A stretch of 64,000 bases of DNA from Promicromonospora sp. Populi (GTDB lineage Bacteria > Actinomycetota > Actinomycetes > Actinomycetales > Cellulomonadaceae): positions 3,658,001 through 3,722,000 of the forward strand of contig NZ_CP163528.1 of the NCBI RefSeq assembly GCF_041081105.1, written 5' to 3'. Position 1 is the stretch's first letter, and the number at the start of each line of letters is the position of its first letter. A model generated the notes under the pieces. The model had not been told where the DNA came from. It did no database searches and worked only from the letters and a program-made list of their open reading frames with translations. Shown here piece by piece: positions 34,801 through 41,905 of the stretch. The position numbers and the translations under genes were made by a program.

Positions 34801-34915
34801 GGTCGCGCTCGACCCGGAGACGCACGAGCTGACGGCCCTGCGCGTGGGCGAGGCCACGGTGACCGTCACGGTCAACGGGCAGGCCGGCGAGCTGGCGGTC
34901 AGTACCCACCGATAG
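31823..34915 (+). CDS. Phosphodiester glycosidase / calcineurin-like phosphoesterase, main part (5' frameshift)
   Basis: 1030 residues from a GTG overlapping the previous stop. It begins inside the NAGPA-type domain (NGDYFDINNSGA ... YFVVVDGRQSHS ... DDAINLDGGGSSEMV). Beta-rich Ig-like linkers follow (~300-640). Then comes a metallophosphoesterase domain (~680-900) with VAVMSDAQF, LLVINGDLVDEA, YYVPGNHEVMGG and VFAHHPL metal ligands. A Big_2-like domain ends the protein. The whole should be one exported enzyme of ~1200 residues acting on glycan or phosphodiester surface polymers. As read, this half has no signal peptide. The gene is broken, expressed by frameshifting, or carries a sequence error near 31800. 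Confidence 0.8.
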   Translation: MNGDYFDINNSGAALGVSVDGGTLLKSASPGRERSVAFGSDGVGRLAQIFLEGSVSWSSAGDSSSVPISGLNVTALPVGGVAVYDAGWGTFTRARPLTAGEQGVEVTVSADGTVTAVGQPGSGQLPTGTRAVVARPGAAAGTLAALRVGDRVDIAYGLREDAGEVAVAIGGGVEDPLLEDGEVTSATGDHVELQHPRTAVGFDESGTRAYFVVVDGRQSHSTGMNLYDLGELMAQLGADDAINLDGGGSSEMVARMPGDTGTTILNSPSDGYERSDANGLGLFVPAGSGRVAAYDVRTTVPAGDADRVFLGLHRTLVGKGYDDVMSPVTTEPSSWRTRNGTVASVRDGVVTGRRQGSTVVTAASLSRTGLATGTTEVEVLGSLVRTSVDTPVVGLADAEATAPLVLTGYDPQGFSAPIEARDVTVSGGDDIAELVPLADGSFEVRALVPVGGTTFELSVPGTDGTELTTEVAVTISLEEDVVADFADAASWTAAHDRAPGGSIAPAAGHDGTAGLRMTYDFTRSTATRGQYAVLPEAAAGGRELPGAPRAVTMWVDGDGNGAWLRLQVRQGDGVVTQLDGPEVTWTGWRQVTFPVPEGVEFPLRLQRVRALETTPAQQYTGALTISGIAALVPPAVETPEAPRVEDGIVAADGATDTAVLRVAVMSDAQFVARDPESGAVAGARDALREIVADDPDLLVINGDLVDEAAPEDFDLARRILTEELEGADFPWYYVPGNHEVMGGSISNFEEEFGERTRVLDVPTPGRAGGTTRLVMLDSSAGRLGADFAQVRMLRAALDDAATDRSVTGVLVFAHHPLDDPLPTKASQLTDRLEADTLRGWYEDFRESSGKSIGSVNAHVGVFHASTQDGIPYLINGNSGKSPASTPADGGFTGWSMLGVRPASGQISAPPRSGRPREPWLTWEVNTRAEEITVSGPQALEVGDSAEVSAVVVQDGTREVPVAWPVSSAWGGERVCTTDGLGRAALRDCPRGAVVALDPETHELTALRVGEATVTVTVNGQAGELAVSTHR

Positions 34916-34932
34916 GGCGGTAGATTTGCTCC

Positions 34933-35151
34933 ATGAGCGATTTCAAGGTGGCCCGCAAGCAGAAGCAGGAGCCCACGGCGACCCTGCTGGTCCGTGTGCT
35001 CGGGTGCTTCGCACTGTTCCTGGGTGGGTTTGCGCTGATGGCCATCGGCTCTCTCGGCGAGGCGGCGTCGTCGCCGTTTGTGTTCGTCGGTGGCATCGCC
35101 CTCGTCGGGCTCTCGTTCGGCCTGCCGATGATCGGCGCCACCGAGCGGTAG
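34933..35151 (+). CDS. Small two-helix membrane protein
   Basis: 72 residues. A basic N-terminus (MSDFKVARKQKQEP) precedes two hydrophobic helices: LLVRVLGCFALFLGGFALMA and FVFVGGIALVGLSFGLPMIG. No family recognised. It starts 18 bp after the large phosphoesterase gene and ends before a perfect terminator, so it is probably the last gene of that transcript. Confidence 0.7.
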   Translation: MSDFKVARKQKQEPTATLLVRVLGCFALFLGGFALMAIGSLGEAASSPFVFVGGIALVGLSFGLPMIGATER

Positions 35152-35164
35152 CCCCCGCAGACCA

Positions 35165-35200
35165 AGAGCGCCTGTCCGGTCCCGACCGGACAGGCGCTCT
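35165..35200 (+). terminator. Intrinsic terminator, perfect 17-bp stem
   Basis: AGAGCGCCTGTCCGGTC (35165-35181), CC, then the exact complement (35184-35200). Separates the phosphoesterase operon from the sigma-promoter-bearing secreted genes. Confidence 0.85.
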
Positions 35201-35228
35201 CGTGCGTCCGCGCTCGTTTCTTCACCCC

Positions 35229-35255
35229 CAACCTTCTTCGGACCTGGCTCGTATT
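35229..35255 (+). promoter_or_regulatory. ECF-type promoter element before secreted copy A
   Basis: CAACCT (35229-35234), 15 nt, CGTATT (35250-35255). Box sequences and spacing match the elements before both membrane-tethered sigma genes. The predicted 5' UTR is ~68 nt. Confidence 0.65.
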
Positions 35256-35329
35256 GAGCGGTGTAAGGCCCGGCAGCGAGCGATGTGCTCGCGTCGGGAC
35301 GGGCATCCTTCAAAGACGGGAACACTCCG

Positions 35330-36181
35330 ATGTCGCTCCACACCATTTCTCGCACCTCTCTCTTCCGCCGTGGCCTGGTAGCGGTCGCCACCGCCACGAC
35401 GCTCCTCGCTGCCGGCCTGGCAGCCGCCCCGGCGCAGGCAGCACAGCCGCTGCCGGTCGTTGATGTCCACACGCGTCAAGGCACGACGGTCACCACGTCG
35501 ATGTTCGCCTGGGGCAGCTCGATCCACGCCGACGGGCCGGACCTCAACCCTGCCAACGTCAAGTACTCCGTCGCGCTGAAGGCATCCGGCGGCACCATGC
35601 TGGGCGCGGAGGCCGAGGTCACGGTCCAGAAGATCGACCGTGAGACGGTCCGCAAGCGCACGATCGAGATGGAGCGCAGCGCCACCGGGTTCCAGAGCCG
35701 GGGGACTCTCCGTTTCGACGGGACCATCGACCCCGGGACGTACCGCGTGGGCGTCGAGGTGTTCACGGTGGTGCTCAAGCCCGACGGCACCAGGGTCCGG
35801 CACCTGATCGACGTGGACAACGCCAAGACGGTGCAGATCCGGCGTGCCACCATCACCGAGGGGACCATCTCGACGCAGAAGACCGACGGCCGTCCCGCGC
35901 GGATCAACGCCAACGCGCGTGTGCTGCGGGTCGCCGACGACGGCTCCGTCTCCTGGCTGCGGATCCGCTCGGGTGCCGCGATCCTCTCGTTCGACCCTGA
36001 CGGCGTGTACGGCGACAAGAAGGCCGTCTTCGTGCGTGACCTGAAGATCGTCGACGGTCGGATCTCGACGGTCGTCGAGTCCCGCAAGGGCTACTGGAAG
36101 GTCACCTACCCGGGGACGTCTCGTTTCGCCGACTCCGTGGCCTGGATCGGGCAGGGCGTTCCTGGCGGCTGTGGCTGCTGA
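35330..36181 (+). CDS. Secreted beta-sandwich protein, tandem copy A
   Basis: 283 residues. Signal peptide MSLHTISRTSLFRRGLVAVA ... PAQAA. The mature part starts LPVVDVHTRQGTTVTTSMF. It contains a GTYRVGVEVFTVVLKPDGTRV segment and ends in an FDPxG module (ILSFDPDG ... VESRKGYWKVTYPGT). The last residues are GVPGGCGC with paired Cys. No enzyme motif or membrane anchor. Adjacent to a close duplicate (36400). An ECF-type promoter stands upstream and a 15-bp-stem terminator downstream, so it is its own transcription unit, probably driven by the membrane-tethered sigma factors. Confidence 0.8.
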   Translation: MSLHTISRTSLFRRGLVAVATATTLLAAGLAAAPAQAAQPLPVVDVHTRQGTTVTTSMFAWGSSIHADGPDLNPANVKYSVALKASGGTMLGAEAEVTVQKIDRETVRKRTIEMERSATGFQSRGTLRFDGTIDPGTYRVGVEVFTVVLKPDGTRVRHLIDVDNAKTVQIRRATITEGTISTQKTDGRPARINANARVLRVADDGSVSWLRIRSGAAILSFDPDGVYGDKKAVFVRDLKIVDGRISTVVESRKGYWKVTYPGTSRFADSVAWIGQGVPGGCGC

Positions 36182-36233
36182 TCCGAACCTGGCCCGCGGC
36201 GAGCTCCGTCGTCGGCTCCGAACCACATGTCCG

Positions 36234-36266
36234 AGGAGGGCCGCAGCCATGGGCTGCGGCCCTCCT
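36234..36266 (+). terminator. Intrinsic terminator of secreted copy A
   Basis: AGGAGGGCCGCAGCC (36234-36248), 3-nt loop, and its complement (36252-36266), followed by T. Duplicated in slightly changed form after copy B. Confidence 0.8.
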
Positions 36267-36299
36267 TCGTCTTCACCCGCAGCTCGCGGTCTTCACCCC

Positions 36300-36326
36300 C
36301 AACCTTCTGCTGCTCCAGCTCGTACT
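36300..36326 (+). promoter_or_regulatory. ECF-type promoter element before secreted copy B
   Basis: CAACCT (36300-36305), 15 nt, CGTACT (36321-36326). Spacer bases have diverged from copy A while both boxes and the interval are kept. Confidence 0.65.
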
Positions 36327-36399
36327 TGGTGGTGTAAGGCCGACGGCGAGCGAGGTGCTCGGGTCGGGCGGGCATCCTCGAACAGACAGGAACACTCCG

Positions 36400-37257
36400 A
36401 TGTCACTCCACAGCATTTCTCGCACTTCTCTCTTCCGCCGGGGTCTCGTGGCGGTCGCCACGGCCACGACGCTCCTCGGCGGCGGCCTGGTCGTCGCTCC
36501 GGCAGCTCAGGCAGCATCGTCGCTGCCGGTTGTCGACGTCCACACGCGCCAGGGCACGACGGTCACCACGTCGATGTTCGCCTCGGGCTCCACGATCGAC
36601 ACAGATTCGGACGACTCCTCCTCTGCCAGGTTCGGGTACTCCGTCGCCCTGAAGGCGTCCGGTGGGACCCTGCTGGGCGCGGAAGCCGTGGTCACGGTCC
36701 AGAAGATCGACCGTGAGCCGGTGCGCAAGCGCACCATCGAGCTGAAGCCCACCAGCACCGGCATGCTGACCCGCGGGTCCATCCACTTCAGCGGGACGAT
36801 CGACCCGGGCACCTACCGTGCGGGCGTCGAGATCTTCACGGTGGTGCTCAAGCCCGACGGCACCCGCGTGCGGCACCTCATCGACGTGAACGAGGCCAAC
36901 CGGGTGCAGTTCCGGCGCAACGCCTGGATCGAGGGAACCATCTCGACACAGAAGACCGACGGCCGTCCCGCGCGGATCAACGCGATCGTGCTCGCGAGGG
37001 AGGTCGCTGACGACGGCTCCCCGTCGGAGGTGCGCATCCGTTCGGGCGCCGCGATCCTCTCGTTCGACCCCGACGGTGCGTACGGGGAGAAGAAGGCCAC
37101 CTTCGTGCGGGACCTGAAGATCGGGTCCGACGGCAAGATCTCGACGGTCGTCGAGTCGCGCAAGGGGTACTGGAAGGTCACCTACCCGGGGACCTCCACC
37201 AACACCGACGCCGTTGAGTGGATCGCGCAGGGCGTTCCTGGCGGCTGCGGCTGCTGA
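36400..37257 (+). CDS. Secreted beta-sandwich protein, tandem copy B
   Basis: 285 residues, paralogous to copy A along its whole length. Shared parts are the signal peptide MSLHSISRTSLFRRGLVAVA, VDVHTRQGTTVTTSMFASGS, the FDPxG module (ILSFDPDG ... RKGYWKVTYPGT) and the GVPGGCGC end. Differences cluster around residues 55-70 (DSDDSSSA insertion) and in two surface segments. Promoter element, leader and terminator are duplicated too, so the duplicated unit was ~1.1 kb. Secreted, function unknown. Likely a target of the same ECF factors. Confidence 0.8.
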   Translation: MSLHSISRTSLFRRGLVAVATATTLLGGGLVVAPAAQAASSLPVVDVHTRQGTTVTTSMFASGSTIDTDSDDSSSARFGYSVALKASGGTLLGAEAVVTVQKIDREPVRKRTIELKPTSTGMLTRGSIHFSGTIDPGTYRAGVEIFTVVLKPDGTRVRHLIDVNEANRVQFRRNAWIEGTISTQKTDGRPARINAIVLAREVADDGSPSEVRIRSGAAILSFDPDGAYGEKKATFVRDLKIGSDGKISTVVESRKGYWKVTYPGTSTNTDAVEWIAQGVPGGCGC

Positions 37258-37330
37258 CCACAGCCGGCCGGCGGTCACACCCCGAGCGGGGCTTCGCCGT
37301 CGGCCCGGATGACTACCGAAGACATACCCA

Positions 37331-37366
37331 AGGAGGGCCGCAGCCACAGGCTGCGGTCCTCCCTTT
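37331..37366 (+). terminator. Intrinsic terminator of secreted copy B
   Basis: AGGAGGGCCGCAGCC, ACA, GGCTGCGGTCCTCC, followed directly by a T tract. The 140 bp after it, up to the sugar-importer gene, hold a TTGACA (37440-37445) that may be a -35. Confidence 0.85.
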
Positions 37367-37510
37367 TGGCTTCTCCACTGGCTTGGCGGACCGTTCTAGA
37401 CCACCGTGTCACCCGTATGTCACAGGTTTGTTAGAACCATTGACAGATTAAGGGCCAAGTGAAAACGTGACCTGCACCACGAACGAGCACGACAAGACCA
37501 AGGAGTAGCA

Positions 37511-38761
37511 ATGGCGCAGTACAAGAGGCTCGGCGGGATCCTCGCGATCACGCTCGCCACGACGACCGGCCTGACGGCCTGCGGGTTCGGCGGGTCCCCG
37601 TCGGACGACGGCGCGGAGGGTGGCGCAACCACTCTCGACCTGCTCGTCCCCGCCTACTCCGACTCCACCCAGGGCCTGTGGGAGGACGTGATCGCCGGGT
37701 TCGAGGAAGCAAACCCGGACATCACCGTGAACCTGCAGGTCGAGTCGTGGGACAACCTCGAGTCCGTCATCGCCACCCAGATCCAGGGTGGCGAGGCCCC
37801 GGACATCTACAACGGCGGTCCCTTCGCCGGCTTCGCCGAGGACGAGCTGCTGTACCCGGTCGAGGACGTCACCTCTGACGAGACCTACGCCGACTTCCAG
37901 CCGACGTTCCTGGAGAACGCAGCGGTGGGTGACACGACCTACGGCCTGCCGTGGATCGCGTCGGCCCGTGCGCTGTTCGTCAACGACGCGCTCCTCGAAG
38001 AGGCCGGCGCCGAGGTCCCCACCACGTGGGACGAGCTGCTCGAGTCCGCCACGCTGGTCTCCGAGCTCGGTGACGGGGTGGCCGGCTACGGCATGCCGCT
38101 CGGTTCCGAGGAGGCGCAGGCCGAGGCGGCCGTGTGGCTGTGGGGCGGCGGCGGTACCTTCGGTGACTCCGACGCCATCACCATCGACACCCCGGAGAAC
38201 CTGCCGGGTGCCGAGTTCATCAAGACGATGATCGACGCGGGCGCCACGCAGGCCGACGCCGGTGCGACCGACCGCAGCCCGCTGTTCGACATCTTCGTCC
38301 AGGGCCAGATCGGCATGCAGGTTGGCCTGCCGCCGAGCGTGGGCCAGATCGCGTCCGACAACCCGGACCTCGAGTACTCGATCCACCCCATCCCCACCGA
38401 GGACGGCAGCCCGTTCACGCTGGGTGTGGCCGACCACCTCATGGCGTTCCAGAACGACGGTGACAAGCAGGAGGCCATCACGGCCTTCTTCGACTACCTC
38501 TACACCGCCGACGTGTACGTCCCGTGGGTCCAGGGCGAGGGCTTCCTGCCCACCACCCTGTCGGGTTCCGAGCAGCTGGCCGACGACGAGGCGCTCGCCC
38601 CGTTCCTCGACGTGCTGCCCGACGCGGAGTTCTACCCCAGCACCAACCCGGACTGGCAGGCGGCGGACTCCGCGTTCAAGGCGCTCTTCGGCCAGCTCGA
38701 CAGCGACCGGACGGCGCAGGACGTGCTCACCGAGATCCAGGCACAGGTCGACGCGGGCTGA
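37511..38761 (+). CDS. ABC sugar importer, substrate-binding lipoprotein
   Basis: 416 residues. Lipoprotein signal with lipobox LTAC (Cys24). The mature protein is a family-1 extracellular solute-binding protein: TLDLLVPAYSDSTQGLWEDV, FEEANPDITVNLQVESWDN, GEAPDIYNGGPFAGFAEDEL, YGLPWIASARALFVNDALLE. It captures a sugar or oligosaccharide for the two permeases that follow. No ATPase gene is nearby, so a shared MsiK-type ATPase elsewhere is expected. No regulator adjacent. Confidence 0.92.
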   Translation: MAQYKRLGGILAITLATTTGLTACGFGGSPSDDGAEGGATTLDLLVPAYSDSTQGLWEDVIAGFEEANPDITVNLQVESWDNLESVIATQIQGGEAPDIYNGGPFAGFAEDELLYPVEDVTSDETYADFQPTFLENAAVGDTTYGLPWIASARALFVNDALLEEAGAEVPTTWDELLESATLVSELGDGVAGYGMPLGSEEAQAEAAVWLWGGGGTFGDSDAITIDTPENLPGAEFIKTMIDAGATQADAGATDRSPLFDIFVQGQIGMQVGLPPSVGQIASDNPDLEYSIHPIPTEDGSPFTLGVADHLMAFQNDGDKQEAITAFFDYLYTADVYVPWVQGEGFLPTTLSGSEQLADDEALAPFLDVLPDAEFYPSTNPDWQAADSAFKALFGQLDSDRTAQDVLTEIQAQVDAG

Positions 38762-38835
38762 CGCCCGGCGCTGACCGCTACAAGCAAGCCCGCGTCGACC
38801 ACATCCGACGCTGAACCGAAAGCACGAGGAACCCG

Positions 38836-39711
38836 GTGAAGGACCTGTTGAAGGCCTTGCCGTGGATCGGGCCCGCGGTCGCACTCATTGCGGCCGTGGT
38901 CCTGTTCCCGGTAGGCGTGATGTTCTGGAACTCGACCCGCGACATCAGTCAGAGCGGCGTGGACGACGGGGGCGTAGGCCTCGCGAACTTCGCGGCGGTG
39001 ATCGGCTTCCAGTACTTCTGGCCGATCCTCGGACGGACCGTCATCTGGGTGGTCGTGGTCGTGGGCCTCACCCTGGTCGGCTCGCTCGCGCTCGCGGCGC
39101 TGCTGAACAAGGCGTTCCCGGGACGCCGCATCGTGCGCATGGCCGTGATCGTGCCGTGGGCCGCCAGCGTGGTCATGACGACGCTGGTGGTCCACTACGG
39201 CCTGGAGCCGTACTTCGGCATCATCAACTCGTTCCTCGTGGACATCGGCCTGATCGATACACCAGAGGGCTACGGCTGGACCCGGCACCCCGAGACCGCG
39301 TTCGCGTGGGCCATCGTGGTCGCCGTGTTCGTGTCGCTGCCGTTCACCACGTACACGATCCTGGCCGGGCTGCAGACGGTCCCCGGCGAGACCGTCGAGG
39401 CCGCGCGCATCGACGGCGCCGGGGGCCTGCGTACCTACTTCAGCGTGGTGCTGCCGCAGCTGCGGGGCGCGGTGTCGGTGGCGGTGCTGATCAACATCAT
39501 CAACGTGTTCAACTCGCTGCCGATCCTGCGCGTCATGACGGGGTCCATCCCCGGGTATGACGCCGACACGATCATGACCATGATCTTCAAGTACATGCAG
39601 AACCAGCGGCAGATCGACCTGGCCAGTGCGCTGTCTGTCATCGCGTTCCTGGTGGTCATCGGGATCGTCGCCATCTACGTGCGGGTCGTCCGCCCTCTGG
39701 AGGAGGTCTGA
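38836..39711 (+). CDS. ABC sugar importer permease (MalF-type)
   Basis: 291 residues starting at GTG 38836. Six hydrophobic segments, from GPAVALIAAVVLFPVGVMFW at the N-terminus to VIAFLVVIGIVAIYV at the end. The cytoplasmic EAA loop, EAARIDGAGGLRTYFSVVLP, contacts the ATPase. Between the binding-protein gene and the second permease, whose start overlaps this stop. Confidence 0.92.
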   Translation: MKDLLKALPWIGPAVALIAAVVLFPVGVMFWNSTRDISQSGVDDGGVGLANFAAVIGFQYFWPILGRTVIWVVVVVGLTLVGSLALAALLNKAFPGRRIVRMAVIVPWAASVVMTTLVVHYGLEPYFGIINSFLVDIGLIDTPEGYGWTRHPETAFAWAIVVAVFVSLPFTTYTILAGLQTVPGETVEAARIDGAGGLRTYFSVVLPQLRGAVSVAVLINIINVFNSLPILRVMTGSIPGYDADTIMTMIFKYMQNQRQIDLASALSVIAFLVVIGIVAIYVRVVRPLEEV

Positions 39712-40634
39712 TGACCGCGACCACCGCATCGGCGACCGCGCCGCGCAAGGCGACCCAGCCGCCGTCGGACAACCGGCCGCGCGTGCGAAAGTACACGGAA
39801 GACCAGGTGCCGCTCGGGTCCCTGCTGCTGCGCATGTTCGCCGGCCTCGTGGTGCTGGTCGTGTTCATGCTGCCGTACCTGATCATGTTCTTCGGCTCGG
39901 TGAAGACGAAGGCGGAGATCAGGTCCGTAGACCCCACCTACTTCCCCACGGAGTGGCACTGGGAGAACTACGTCACGATGTGGTCCACGCCTGAGACGCC
40001 GCTCCTGCAGAACCTGATCTCCACCCTGGTGATCTCGCTGTGCGCCACGTTGCTCGTGCTCGCCGTGGCGCTGCCTGCCGCGTACTACACGGCGCGGTTC
40101 CGGTTCCCCGGTCGGCTCGTGTTCCTGTTCCTCGTGATCGTGACCCAGATGCTGCAGCCGGCGGTGCTGACGTCGGGCCTGTTCCGCCAGTTCATCGCCC
40201 TCGGGCTCCTCGACACGTGGGGCGCGATGATCCTGGTCAACGCGGCGTTCAACCTGTCGTTCGCGGTCTGGATCATGCACAGCTTCTTCGCGAGCATCCC
40301 GAAGGAGATCGACGAGGCCGCGCAGATCGATGGCGCCGGCACGTTCACCGTCCTGACCAAGATCAACCTGCCGCTCGTGTGGCCCGGGATCGTGACGGCT
40401 GTCGTGTTCACGTTCGTCGCGTCCTGGAACGAGTTCGCGGCGTCGCTGGTGCTGCTGACGACGGCGGGCAACCAGCCGCTGTCCGTGGCGCTGACCAAGT
40501 TCGTGGGGCAGTACGAGACCTCGTGGCACTACGTGTTCGGGGTGTCCATCGTGGCGATCGTGCCCGTGGTGATCCTGTTCATGCTGATCGAGAAGCGGCT
40601 GGTGGGCGGCCTCGTCGCGGGTTCGGTGAAGTAG
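39711..40634 (+). CDS. ABC sugar importer permease (MalG-type)
   Basis: 307 residues. Polar N-terminal ~35, then six helices beginning LLLRMFAGLVVLVVFMLPYL. EAA loop: DEAAQIDGAGTFTVLTKINL. Ends MLIEKRLVGGLVAGSVK, as usual for the MalG family. Starts at TGATG overlapping the previous stop, hence translational coupling. The last gene of the importer operon; a SAM riboswitch for metF starts 85 bp later. Confidence 0.92.
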   Translation: MTATTASATAPRKATQPPSDNRPRVRKYTEDQVPLGSLLLRMFAGLVVLVVFMLPYLIMFFGSVKTKAEIRSVDPTYFPTEWHWENYVTMWSTPETPLLQNLISTLVISLCATLLVLAVALPAAYYTARFRFPGRLVFLFLVIVTQMLQPAVLTSGLFRQFIALGLLDTWGAMILVNAAFNLSFAVWIMHSFFASIPKEIDEAAQIDGAGTFTVLTKINLPLVWPGIVTAVVFTFVASWNEFAASLVLLTTAGNQPLSVALTKFVGQYETSWHYVFGVSIVAIVPVVILFMLIEKRLVGGLVAGSVK

Positions 40635-40718
40635 GCGGCGCGGACCTGGTTGGGGTCGTCTCGCCGAGCGGACGGAATCTGTCCCAGTGCTGGACAATCG
40701 CATAGCATGGTGGCGATC

Positions 40719-40828
40719 CCATCCAGAGCGGTCGAGAGTCCTGGCTCCGTGACACCGCAGCAACCTGCCGACTTCCTGCCACGTGGCCGTGGCGTGAGGA
40801 CGTAAGGTGCTCACGCCAGGTTCGATGG
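40719..40828 (+). ncRNA. SAM riboswitch (S-box/SAM-IV clan) of metF
   Basis: The conserved core is visible: CAGAGCGGTCGAGAGTCC, then GGCTCCGTGACACCGCAGCAACC, later CGTAAGGTGCTCACGCC. P1 is CCATC (40719-40723) with GATGG (40824-40828), and GCGGT/ACCGC forms an inner stem. The 3' strand of P1 overlaps the GGAG ribosome site of metF, so SAM binding should hide it and shut translation. The exact sub-class is uncertain. Confidence 0.82.
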
Positions 40829-40835
40829 AGCAGCC

Positions 40836-41780
40836 ATGGTCGCCGAGATACACCCGCACCGCCCCACGGTGTCGTTCGAGCTGATGCCACCGCGTCGGCC
40901 CGACGCCGCGCCGAACTTCTGGGAGACGGCGCAGCGGCTCGTGGCCGCGCGGCCGGACTTCGTCTCCGTCACGTACGGGGCGGCCGGGGGCGACCGGGCG
41001 ACGTCGCGCGAGGTGCTCGCTACGCTGCTGCGGGGTACGCCCGTGCTGCCGGTTGCCCACCTGACCTGCGTGGGCGCGTCCCGCGAGGACGTGTCCGAGG
41101 TGATCGACGAGTTCCTCGAGGCCGGCGTCCGGTCGTTCCTCGCCCTGCGGGGTGACCCGCCGCGCGACGAGCCCCACTGGCGCCCCACGGACGACGACGT
41201 GCACTCCAGCATCGACCTGGTCCGGCTGCTGCGGCAGGTGGACGAACGACGCTGCGCCGCGGATGCCAGCACAGCCCTGCGCTCCGCCGCCCGCCCGCTC
41301 ACCATCGCCGTCGCGACGTTCGTGGACGGTAATCCCGGGGCCGGCACCACGCGGGAGCAGGAGATCCGGCGGCTGCTGGAGAAGCAGGAGGCCGGGGCGA
41401 GCTTCGCGATCACGCAGTTCTTCTACCGGGCGCAGTCGTACACGAGGTTCGTCGAGGAGGCCCGGTCGGCGGGCGTGACCATCCCGATCCTCGCCGGGAT
41501 CCTGCCCACCACGGAGGCGCGCCGGCTGCGCCGGGTCGAGGAGCTCACCGGGGTGGCCGCACCCGCCGACCTGCTGCGGGACCTCGACCGGCTCACCGCG
41601 CCCGACGGCGCCGTCGACCCCGAGGCCCAGCACGAGCACGGCATCGGGTACTCCGCCGAGCTCGCGCGCGAGGTGCTCGAAGCCGGTGCGCCCGGCGTGC
41701 ACGTGTACACGTTCAACAAGCACCGCCCGGCCCTGGACCTCCTGGAGCGCGCGGGCCTGACCGTCTCCCGTCCCCGCTGA
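40836..41780 (+). CDS. metF: 5,10-methylenetetrahydrofolate reductase
   Basis: 314 residues, TIM-barrel flavoprotein reducing methylene-THF to methyl-THF for methionine synthesis. Typical segments: VSFELMPPRRPD (N-terminal Glu), FVSVTYGAAGG, PVLPVAHLTCVG, FLALRGDPP (Asp near folate), EKQEAGASFAITQFFYRAQS, IPILAGILP, GVHVYTFNK. GGAG 5 nt before the ATG lies in P1 of the SAM riboswitch, the expected feedback control. It also links one-carbon flow with the gcv operon 12 kb upstream. Confidence 0.94.
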   Translation: MVAEIHPHRPTVSFELMPPRRPDAAPNFWETAQRLVAARPDFVSVTYGAAGGDRATSREVLATLLRGTPVLPVAHLTCVGASREDVSEVIDEFLEAGVRSFLALRGDPPRDEPHWRPTDDDVHSSIDLVRLLRQVDERRCAADASTALRSAARPLTIAVATFVDGNPGAGTTREQEIRRLLEKQEAGASFAITQFFYRAQSYTRFVEEARSAGVTIPILAGILPTTEARRLRRVEELTGVAAPADLLRDLDRLTAPDGAVDPEAQHEHGIGYSAELAREVLEAGAPGVHVYTFNKHRPALDLLERAGLTVSRPR

Positions 41781-41905
41781 GTGCTGGCTGGACATCGCCT
41801 GCAGGGTATATCCCTGATGTGATGTATCGGTCGGATGCACGGTCGGCCGATACTACGGATGAAATCGGCCCCTACCCCCAGCGACCGAACCGTGGAGGCA
41901 CCACC

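Noticed and set aside
40754..40781. GCAACCT-N15-CGTGGC match to the sigma promoter element upstream of metF
   Set aside because: GCAACC is an invariant core of SAM aptamers and the match lies inside the folded riboswitch, so it is best explained by RNA structure, not by the sigma regulon.
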